Below are positions 16,001-24,700 of a stretch of 34,111 nt of DNA, one piece after another. Where the stretch lies: positions 1-34,111 of the forward strand of contig JAGFJD010000210.1 in NCBI GenBank assembly GCA_024102975.1. Direction: 5' to 3'. The first letter of the stretch is position 1, and each line of letters opens with the position of its first letter. This DNA is from Phaeodactylibacter sp. (GTDB taxonomy: Bacteria; Bacteroidota; Bacteroidia; Chitinophagales; Saprospiraceae). The translations under genes were made by a program, and so were the position numbers. The notes under the pieces were generated by a model. The model searched no databases and had not been told where the DNA came from. It saw only the letters and a list, made by a program, of their open reading frames with translations.

Positions 16001-16466
16001 CGCCTACCGCATCCTTCACCTTCCTACCCACGGCAAGGCCGACAGCCGCGCGGGCGACTACTCCTACCTGACCTTCGCCCCCCAACCGGCCAGCCTGGAG
16101 AACGGGTTGCTTTACGTGCGCGACCTTTACAACCTCTCCCTCAACGCCGACCTCGTCACCCTCTCCGCCTGCGAAACCGCCGCCGGCGAGCTGCAGCGCG
16201 GCGAAGGCATCATCAGCCTGGCCCGCGCCTTTGCCTATGCGGGCGCCAAAAGCATCGCCACCACCCTCTGGCAGGTCAACGACCGCAGCACCCAGGAACT
16301 GATGGTGCGGTTTTACCACCACCTGAAAGCCGGCCTGCCCAAAGACGAAGCCCTTCGGCAAGCCAAGCTCGATTACCTGGATGAGCATTCCGGCACGGAA
16401 GCACACCCCTGCTTCTGGGCACCCGTGATCGGGATCGGGGATATGGCGCCGTTATGTCAAAACTGA
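13023..16466 (+). CDS. TPR-CHAT caspase-like peptidase, predicted secreted
   Basis: The 1147-residue product has a Sec-type signal (MNTYLFTWAWLAIALSLFSL, then PLSG) without a lipobox Cys, unlike its paralogue at 974. Residues about 76-570 are TPRs (AYAYHNLGIGYLGPGDYRKA, ALSYLNIGVCYGYLGLVPEA and others). A helical linker precedes the CHAT domain (about 777-1145) with His1003 in HLPTHGKAD and Cys1050 in LSACETAAGELQRGEG. Around the catalytic Cys the DNA is identical to the first gene over 56 bases, while the TPR half is only distantly similar, suggesting sensor divergence with a conserved or converted catalytic part. The C-terminus (GIGDMAPLCQN) is longer than the EAVK/GALK ends of its relatives and its last 10 bases overlap the convergent barrel gene. 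Substrate unknown. Confidence 0.9.
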   Translation: MNTYLFTWAWLAIALSLFSLPLSGNFDVPKGELSPRPLPDSIPTLTDSLAHLVEAKKHEEALQYLAAFKTAEAQSTGYASEINRLWGVVYYEMGQGDSAIHYFKSSLAAVDTSDYRQLQKIKYSLAKAYSLNRDYEASIAEFQDAIENWKCPSKEDSSRLAWAYNDMGNVYPKMSQPAPGLEAHQKALEIRRAIFPEEHEDIIKTYVNIGYTLMDLGDFVGADSIFEEAQARLARTPDRGAFYFLQILGLIRGFNTNQSYDKALATGREALRYEEQIKGEDKINVAYVYNAIGVTYRKMGAFYDAIDMINKSMEIKKSFQYDGQQKDLEKAISNLGNIYFDLGAYQKAIYYQKKALDFCREYYGEKTRETAYAYHNLGIGYLGPGDYRKAIDCFLKSIELKNKTIGERHPDVALSYLNIGVCYGYLGLVPEALEHTRRALEIIKEGLGETHPYVFFTYTNFGELYLQGKDYPQAIEYSRLSYDFYTEKYGEKYYEASFPAGILGEAYLEQGDFQQAEFFLRRFLEIFQDSYGIIHPETAKAYQRLAKFHSRKNDFVMAGTYLDSAQMCIQLEGTAFTDEQTPSIRKLDFLITKNRVVLDEYSQAGNPALARQFLASIEAAFDEREKLNQLLISPESKRKFNNEFLPFLPEAFRLAKSLDDPDMDERAFNLLERTRALSLYQAMQEANALHFAGIPDGLLELEDSLRIDITFYDKQRQEKLADGLAETDTSVLAISSKLFDLKQAYEALKARFETEYPEYYNLKYNLSTASVQEIQDELLDDGQALLEYLVGDSSIFIFAINKDGYQIHEVKRDFPLEAWVEQLRRNISRPHAYTLEAYAEVARNLYEKLLAPVAAQLPDRIIILPDGILGHVPFEALLTEAPANAYEPKYYPYLLRRHEISYSYSATLLREMKHKKHRQPPVREMLAMAPFAGTDTILTSHLDQSNWFAGTRGDTLLPLPWTRIELDSLMGIFQTDAFYGRDATEERFANLAGAYRILHLPTHGKADSRAGDYSYLTFAPQPASLENGLLYVRDLYNLSLNADLVTLSACETAAGELQRGEGIISLARAFAYAGAKSIATTLWQVNDRSTQELMVRFYHHLKAGLPKDEALRQAKLDYLDEHSGTEAHPCFWAPVIGIGDMAPLCQN

Positions 16467-17302
16467 ATGCCCAGCGTAAACAGCAGGTACGACGCATCCA
16501 CCACTTCCGTACGGTGTTGGGTGCTTATCTTCTGCCGGGCGTTGTGATACCGCACGCCGAGGTTGACAAGGTCGGCGATAACGACGCCTCCCCCGCCGGA
16601 GTAGGCCAGGTTTAAGGAGCCGTTCACCTGATCGAGCCCGTTCAGGGGCAGCATATAGTTTCCTCCGGCGGTCGCCTGCCCGTAAAAGCGCAGCGGCCGC
16701 AGCAGCGCCCCGGTGCCGATCCGGGCGCCCAGCATGGCCCAGGAGTTTACCAGGTCACCCTGGAGGCTTTCCTTTTGCTCGACATAGTTAATGGAGTTGT
16801 ACGTGCCGGATACATGGCCGACGAACGCCAGGTGGTTGGTGTAGTAATTGGCATACTCCATACCCAGGGTGTACCCACGTTCAAAACTGGATACCGCCCC
16901 GCCCGGCATGGCCACCCCGCCAAAAACCTGGAGCTGTATGGGATACATCACGTCGATGTATCGCTTGTTTAGTTTCCGGGCAGCAACCGGAGGCTTCAGG
17001 TTTCCTGCCACAGCCGTTTTCGGGGCATCTGCCTGCGCAGCGGCTTCAGGCAAACGGTTGAACCACAGCTCGGTGCCGTTGGCCATCTTCACCCGGTCGA
17101 CCGCCGTCTTGGCAATGTGCAGGTTCCCTCCGTCCTGTTTTCCGAATATCTTGTAGTGGATGTATTTGCCGGCAAGGCTCCCGACCCGGGCGGTGATCAC
17201 CTCGCCGTCGAGGCGGTAAATGTAGTCCTGAGCTTGTGCAAAACAGAAGGACAAACTGAAAAAAGCCAGCGAGAATAAGTGTCTGAGTGTTGAAGTGTAC
17301 AT
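16457..17302 (-). CDS. Predicted outer-membrane barrel-like protein
   Basis: From the ATG at 17302 the product is 281 residues, with a signal peptide (MYTSTLRHLFSLAFFSLSFC, then FAQAQ). An upstream in-frame ATG at 17386 would add 28 residues that spoil the signal, so 17302 is preferred. After the signal, DYIYRLDGEVITARV... YKIFGKQDGG... MANGTELWF resembles the short N-terminal domain that often precedes barrel proteins in Bacteroidota. From about residue 115 the sequence alternates polar and aromatic/aliphatic residues, with a final aromatic (LFTLGIQF) typical of outer-membrane barrels. Exact function is not recognised. It ends 10 bases inside the second CHAT gene on the opposite strand. Confidence 0.75.
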   Translation of the reverse strand: MYTSTLRHLFSLAFFSLSFCFAQAQDYIYRLDGEVITARVGSLAGKYIHYKIFGKQDGGNLHIAKTAVDRVKMANGTELWFNRLPEAAAQADAPKTAVAGNLKPPVAARKLNKRYIDVMYPIQLQVFGGVAMPGGAVSSFERGYTLGMEYANYYTNHLAFVGHVSGTYNSINYVEQKESLQGDLVNSWAMLGARIGTGALLRPLRFYGQATAGGNYMLPLNGLDQVNGSLNLAYSGGGGVVIADLVNLGVRYHNARQKISTQHRTEVVDASYLLFTLGIQF

Positions 17303-17331
17303 AAATCCAGGGTTTGAGTTTTGAAAAATCG

Positions 17332-17420
17332 GGAGCTTGTTTGGAGGTAGCACTTCGGAAGCGAAAGGGCTTCTAAAAGCGGTCATCTGCAGCCCGAGCG
17401 GCTACCGCTGAACAAGCTCC
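17332..17420. repeat. 20-base imperfect inverted repeat upstream of the barrel gene
   Basis: 17332-17351 (GGAGCTTGTT, four bases, GGTAGC) and 17401-17420 (GCTACC, four bases, AACAAGCTCC) pair at 17 of 20 positions around a 49-base interior. It lies 30 bases upstream of the barrel gene start, so it may be a leader structure, a regulatory hairpin or a short-element remnant. Confidence 0.55.
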
Positions 17421-19481
<2,061 letters not shown>

Positions 19482-19502
19482 GGTTTAAAAAGAGAGTTTA
19501 TT

Positions 19503-19826
19503 ATGAATATCACCGTTCTCACGCCGGAAAAGGAAATCTTCCACGGCAGCATCAACTCGGTGAAGGTGCCAGGCAGCCAGGGTGCCTTTCAGGTTCTCAA
19601 AAATCACGCCCCCATCGTCTCCTCCCTCGAAGAAGGCAAGGTGTCCATCGTCACCGCCGGCGGTGGATACCGCTATTTCGATATTGAGAGCGGCGCCATC
19701 AAGGAAAGCCACGAAGAGGGCAGAACGCTGACCTTTACTATACAGGGCGGCTTTATCGAAGTGCTGAATAACGAGATATCCCTTCTGGTAACCGGAGTGG
19801 AAAACGGGCTGAATGGCATGGGTTAG
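19503..19826 (+). CDS. atpC: F-type ATP synthase subunit epsilon
   Basis: The 107-residue product starts MNITVLTPEKEIFHGSINSV and contains the epsilon beta-sandwich (PGSQGAFQVLKNHAPIVSSL, then a glycine-rich FDIESGAIK strand). Epsilon couples the central stalk to the rotor ring. It ends soon after the beta domain and lacks the C-terminal helical hairpin that regulates the E. coli enzyme; short epsilons of this type are common in Bacteroidota. It lies 21 bases after atpD and before a strong terminator, so the two form an operon. Confidence 0.95.
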   Translation: MNITVLTPEKEIFHGSINSVKVPGSQGAFQVLKNHAPIVSSLEEGKVSIVTAGGGYRYFDIESGAIKESHEEGRTLTFTIQGGFIEVLNNEISLLVTGVENGLNGMG

Positions 19827-19873
19827 ATAATCAGCCCGCTCTATACAGAAAAGTCATTTTGCTGAGTATATCG

Positions 19874-19906
19874 GGGAGCAAGCACCTGCTTGCTCCCTTC
19901 TTTTTT
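19874..19906 (+). terminator. Intrinsic terminator of atpDC
   Basis: A perfect 10-base stem, GGGAGCAAGC with GCTTGCTCCC, ACCT loop, then TTCTTTTTT. Confidence 0.92.
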
Positions 19907-19909
19907 CGG

Positions 19910-19933
19910 ACGGGCCACTTTCAAGTGGCCCGT
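19910..19933. repeat. Palindrome, copy 1 of an exact intergenic repeat
   Basis: The 11-base arms ACGGGCCACTT and AAGTGGCCCGT are separated by TC. With the two preceding G bases the 26-base sequence is identical at 27553-27578. Both copies sit between a plus-strand terminator and the end of a convergent minus-strand gene, so they may serve the minus-strand gene as terminators or be REP-like elements. Confidence 0.8.
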
Positions 19934-19948
19934 ATCCCAACTAACCCA

Positions 19949-20731
19949 CTACGTATTATTCCCCAACACATACATCTGGTCAAGCGTCGGCACTGCGCTG
20001 CCGCCCCGGTCTTCCAGAGTAACGGCAAACGCATTGGCATCGGGAACGAATTCCACTTCCCGCAGGAGTTCTCCTTCTGCCTGATAATCAAAAACCCCCA
20101 TGCTGACCTGCCGGTTGCCGACGATGGCCCAGAGCTGATACTGTTTTCCGGCATCGTTGGGCGGCAACTGACCGACGCTTAACAAAGACTGACGGCGTTC
20201 GGGGTTGTAGAAAACGGTAGCAACGGCACCAGCCGAAAGGCCTGTGCTTTGCATGACGACCGCCCGGGTGGCAGGTTGCCGTACGAAATCCAGGGAACGT
20301 TCCAGTTGCTGGGCGACGGCCTGAACGCTGTCGCAGGACTGCTGCAGGGAGGCCATTTGCTGGTTCAGGCCGGCAATGTCAGCACTCTGCCGGCGATTCA
20401 TCTGATAGGTGGCCAGCAGGCCGGCAACGGCGGCAGCCAGCAACAAACCGGCGGCATAACCCAGGATGCGCAGCCGGCGGCCCACGGGCCTGGCAGCGAC
20501 CTTGTGCTCGGCGTGCAATCGTTGCAGGATGGCCGACAATACCCCGGGCGGGGGCATCCTGCCGTGCAGCAGGGCGTATTCTTCCATGGCAACCTCGATC
20601 GCATCGAGTTCCTCGCGGATCTCCGGATACTGTTCGGCAAACTTCTCCACCTCCGCCTCTTCCTGCGGCGAGAGCCTGCCCAGAACGTAATGCTCCAGGA
20701 TGCCGGATGATATGTATGATCTAATATCCAA
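19949..20731 (-). CDS. RskA-type anti-sigma factor
   Basis: The 260-residue product has an N-terminal cytoplasmic part (SGILEHYVLGRLSPQEEAEV, as in anti-sigma-K proteins), one membrane helix at about 88-109 (ILGYAAGLLLAAAVAGLLAT), a short coiled-coil-like stretch, and a C-terminal extracytoplasmic RskA-like domain (about 150-258; FYNPERRQSLLSVGQLPPND, YQLWAIVGNRQVSMGVFD). It should hold the partner sigma factor at the membrane until a signal releases it. It overlaps the sigma gene by 11 bases, indicating translational coupling. Confidence 0.9.
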   Translation of the reverse strand: MDIRSYISSGILEHYVLGRLSPQEEAEVEKFAEQYPEIREELDAIEVAMEEYALLHGRMPPPGVLSAILQRLHAEHKVAARPVGRRLRILGYAAGLLLAAAVAGLLATYQMNRRQSADIAGLNQQMASLQQSCDSVQAVAQQLERSLDFVRQPATRAVVMQSTGLSAGAVATVFYNPERRQSLLSVGQLPPNDAGKQYQLWAIVGNRQVSMGVFDYQAEGELLREVEFVPDANAFAVTLEDRGGSAVPTLDQMYVLGNNT

Positions 20732-21335
20732 GGTATCTTCTTACTGTTTCGATCAATGAAAATAAAAAAATGGAAACCAGCCCCTCGTCTTTCAGGATGG
20801 CGCGAAGGTCCTGAATCGCTTTTCTGGACCTCGACTTGATCGTACCCAGAGGAATACCCAAAAGCTCGCTGGCTTCGCTCTGCGTATAATCCTGGAAGAA
20901 CAGCAGGTCGATGATCTTCCGGCTTTGTTCGTCCATTTTGCTGACCACCTTTCTCAGGGCGGGGTCCGTTTCTTCGGGACTTTGGGTGAGGTTTTCATCA
21001 GTATATACGGAATCCGGGATGGATTCGGTTTTACTGCCCTTTTTGAACTGGCTGGAGCGCAGGGTGTCAATGGCCATGTTTCTGCAAATCCGGGCCATCC
21101 AGGTGAAAAACCGCCCTTTCTTGGGATCGTATTGTTCTACCTTATCCCAGATTTTCAGGAAAGCATCCTGCAGCACCTCTTCCGCAACCGCTTCCGTCCG
21201 GATCAGTTGAAAAATGATGTTATATAAAGCCGGCGAGTAATATTCGTAAAGCAGCGTCATGGCCCGTTGGTCCCTTTCCTGCATCAACCGCAGAATATCT
21301 TTGTCCAGGGGAAGCTTTTTACGGGTGTCCGTCAT
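20721..21335 (-). CDS. ECF sigma-70 family RNA polymerase sigma factor
   Basis: From the ATG at 21335 the product is 204 residues (MTDTRKKLPLDKDILRLMQE). An upstream ATG at 21389 would add 18 residues of unlikely sequence. Region 2 (LYEYYSPALYNIIFQLIRTE... FFTWMARICRNMAIDTLR) and region 4 (MDEQSRKIIDLLFFQDYTQS... GIPLGTIKSRSRKAIQDLR) are clear. It directs RNA polymerase to a small regulon under control of the overlapping anti-sigma gene. It is divergent from the CHRD gene at 21703, which is a likely target (inference). The downstream end overlaps the anti-sigma start. Confidence 0.95.
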   Translation of the reverse strand: MTDTRKKLPLDKDILRLMQERDQRAMTLLYEYYSPALYNIIFQLIRTEAVAEEVLQDAFLKIWDKVEQYDPKKGRFFTWMARICRNMAIDTLRSSQFKKGSKTESIPDSVYTDENLTQSPEETDPALRKVVSKMDEQSRKIIDLLFFQDYTQSEASELLGIPLGTIKSRSRKAIQDLRAILKDEGLVSIFLFSLIETVRRYLGY

Positions 21336-21499
21336 ATTGGGTTCGATCAGTTGAATGAGCTTTCTTTCTAATCCAGAAGCTGTAAACAAAGCCTGCCCCC
21401 TCTTCGTTTAAAGGCCAGTGGATGTAGCTGAGAGCTAAAGTAACTTTTTTTTTCAAAAAAGTGGTGTTTGTCCGATCCGCAACTTGCGCGGGCTTCGTA

Positions 21500-21515
21500 T
21501 TTGCTTTAAAGCAAA
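21500..21515. promoter_or_regulatory. Perfect 16-base palindrome between sigma and CHRD genes
   Basis: TTTGCTTTAAAGCAAA lies in the 367-base divergent intergenic region, 165 bases before the sigma start and 188 bases before the CHRD start. A palindrome this size could be an operator for a dimeric regulator. Binding is inference. Confidence 0.4.
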
Positions 21516-21585
21516 GCGGATTCCGCCCTCCAGTCACCAATCCTGGCCCTTCACCGGAAAATCTGTGAACAAGCTTTAAGCAATA

Positions 21586-21616
21586 TTGCCTTGCAGAGGC
21601 GAAATGCCTCCGGCAA
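21586..21616. promoter_or_regulatory. Hairpin upstream of the CHRD gene
   Basis: Inner stem GAGGC/GCCTC with loop GAAAT and outer stem TTGCC/GGCAA, with a few unpaired bases between. It lies 87 bases upstream of the CHRD start and could be part of its leader. The remainder of the intergenic region shows an A/T-rich stretch just before the start and nothing else. Confidence 0.35.
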
Positions 21617-21702
21617 AGATACTACCTCTATGCCGCACCTCAACGAGGTTTCACCGGGTTGGCAGCAATGCCCGCCACCGGTAAGCTGTCTTAAAATCAA
21701 AA

Positions 21703-24700
21703 ATGAAATTTATGAAATTACTTACACAACAAGTACTCTTCAGCCCTTTGGATGATGCCCTCCGGAAGGGAAGTCCGATCTTTATTCTCGCAGCCTTACT
21801 GTTGTTGCCGGCATTCCTTCCGGCACAAATGACATTCAGGGCCTATCTGGCTGGCCGCAACGAGGCCCTGCCGGTAGTTTCCCAGGCTTCGGGAGAGGTT
21901 ACCGCCATCCTCGACGGCAACCAGCTGGAAGTAGCCGGCTTCTTTTCCGGGCTGGAAGGAGCCTATGATGCGACAATTGCCGGCGGCGCTCATATCCACA
22001 TGGGATACGCCGGCGAGAACGGCGGCATCGAATTGAACCTGACGCCCAACTTGTCGGCCGGCCTGCGCAGCGGTGTCTTTGAGGGATCGGCCAACACCTT
22101 CACCCTCACCGATGAACAGGCAGATGCCCTGATGAGCCGCCGATTCTACGTCAACATCCATACAACAGCCTACAGCAGCGGCGAGCTGCGCGGCCAGTTG
22201 CTGCCAGAGGCAGAGGAGTATTATTATATTAATCTACTGGGCACCAACGAAGTCCCCGCTGTGTTTTCCCGGGGGCACGGCGCGCTGGCGCTGGAGCTCA
22301 ATGGAGAGGAACTCACCGTTTCGGGTTCCTTCTCCGGGTTGGAAGGCGATTTTGACGCCTCCGTTGCCGGCGGCGCACACCTGCACCTGGCCCTGCCCGG
22401 CCAGAACGGAGGCATAGCCATCGGGCTGGACGCCACTACCGGCGCAGGCCTGCGGAGCGGCGCTTTCGAAGCCGCCGGCAATACCTTTACCCTGGATGGC
22501 GACCAGCTCGCTGCCCTGCGGGAGCGGCTTCTGTATGCCAATATCCACACGACAGCCCATCCCGGCGGCGAGCTGCGCGGGCAGGTAGCTCATGCTGCTG
22601 CCCGGGCGGTCTTCCGGGCGCACCTTTCCGGCGCCAACGAAGTGCCAGCCGTGACATCTGCCGCCACCGGCGTGGTTCAGGCCGAAGTCATCGGCGACTC
22701 TATCGTCCTGGCCGGGTCGTTCAGCGGGCTGGAGAGCGACGTCAATACCAATATCGCCGGCGGCGGCCACCTCCATACGGCCCTGGCCGGCAGTAATGGC
22801 GGCGTAGCGATCCCATTAAACCTCTCACTGGACATCAGCCAGCGGGGTGGGTTCCTGCTCCCCTCCACGAATGGCTTCCCCCTGACCGGCGGGCTGGCAT
22901 CGGCGATGTTCGAACGCGGCCTTTACGTCAATATCCATACCCTCGATAATGAAAGCGGCGAACTGCGCGGGCAATTGCTCCCCGAGGCCCAGCTGGTGCT
23001 GACCGGCGTACTGTCCGGCGCTTTTGAGGTGCCCGCGCTGGCATCGCCGGCTTCCGGCGCAGTCAAAGCCGAGCTGATGGGCAACCGCCTGACGGTCAGC
23101 GGTTCGGCCGGAGGCCTGGGCAGCGCGATCAACACCGCCATCGCCGGCGGCGCTCACCTCCACCTGGGCGCCGTGGGCACGAACGGGCCGGTAGAATTTC
23201 CTCTCGTTCCCGATATCAGCACCGACATGACCGGAGCCACCTTCTCCGCCGGCCTGAACACCTTCGAACTTTCTGATGAACAGGTGGCGGCAGTAGCTAA
23301 CCGCGAATATTACGTCAACATCCACACCCTGGAAAATGCTTCCGGGGAAGTGCGGGGCCAGCTGCTGCGGGAAGCCAGTTACTATATGTACGCTTCCCTT
23401 TCGGGAACGAGCGAAGTGCCTGCCGTCAATTCCGGCGCTACCGGTGCCCTGGTGATGGAAGCTACCGATGGGAAGGTGGTGGCCACCGGCAGCTTCTCCG
23501 GCCTGGAGAGCCCTTTCGACCCCAATGTAATGGGCGGTGCCCATCTGCACAACGCTCTGGCCGGCGCCAACGGCGGAATCAGCTTCCCCCTGCCGGCAAC
23601 CCTTGATGCAGGCAACCTGGGCGGCGCCTTTCCGGCAGCGGACAACACTTTCGAGCTGAGCGAAGAACTCGAGCTGGTCCTGCGGGACCGCAGTTTCTAC
23701 GTCAACATCCATACGGAAGGCAATCCGGGCGGAGAACTCCGGGGACAGGTGTTGCCTTTCGCCACCGCCTATTTCACCACTACCCTGTCCGGGCTCAATG
23801 AGGTGCAGCCAGCCGCCACTACAGCTACCGGCGGGCTCAAACTGGAACTTCGGGGCGAAGAGCTCACCGTCTCCGGCGCTTTCGAAGGCCTGAACAGCGA
23901 TTTTGACGCCAGCATCGGCGGCGGCGCGCACCTCCACCTGGGGGCGCCCGGCACGAACGGAGGGGTCAACCTCCTGCTGGCCGCCGATGTGGCCAATGAT
24001 CTGCGAAGCGGTACTTTCCCGGCAGCAGATAACAGGTTTACCCTCTCCGGCGATCAGATGCGAAGCCTCTTTTCCGGGGAATACTACGCAAATATACATA
24101 CCACGATTTTCCAGGGCGGAGAGCTGCGCGGACAAATCCTGCCGGAAGCAAACTTCTTCCCCAGCGCCACCGCCGCCATTACCCTGCCGCCTGATGGTGC
24201 GGACCTGACGCTGGAGGGAGGATCCAACACCATTTTTACCGCCCAGTGGACGCCGGCGGCCGACAGCAACCAGTTGGCCTATATCTGGCAACTGGCCATC
24301 GACCCGGATTTCACCAGCGTCGTATTCCAACAAAACGTGGGCGCCGCCCTCGCCTTCGTTTCCGACTTCGGCACGGTGGACAACCTGCTCGCCAGCCTGG
24401 GCATCGATGTCGGAACCACTGTGACGGTGTACCACCGCGTGCTGGCTTCCGATGGCAGCGTGGCTTCCGCCGGCCCTGCGGCATCAGTCAACCTCACCCG
24501 GGGCATCGTGCTGGAAGACGACTTCCGCGCCACCCTGAGCGGGCACAACGAAGCGCTGCCGATCGCCACAACGGCCAGGGGCCGCCTGTCCGCCTCCCTG
24601 ATGGACAACACCCTCGTGGTGAGCGGTTCTTTCGAAAACCTCAGCAGCCCGCTGGCGACAGACATTATGGGCGGGGCTCACCTGCACGTAGGCTACGCCG

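Noticed and set aside
22825-24435. 536-residue minus-strand open frame opposite the CHRD gene
   Set aside because: Antisense to conserved CHRD repeats; its own repeats are only the complement of those.
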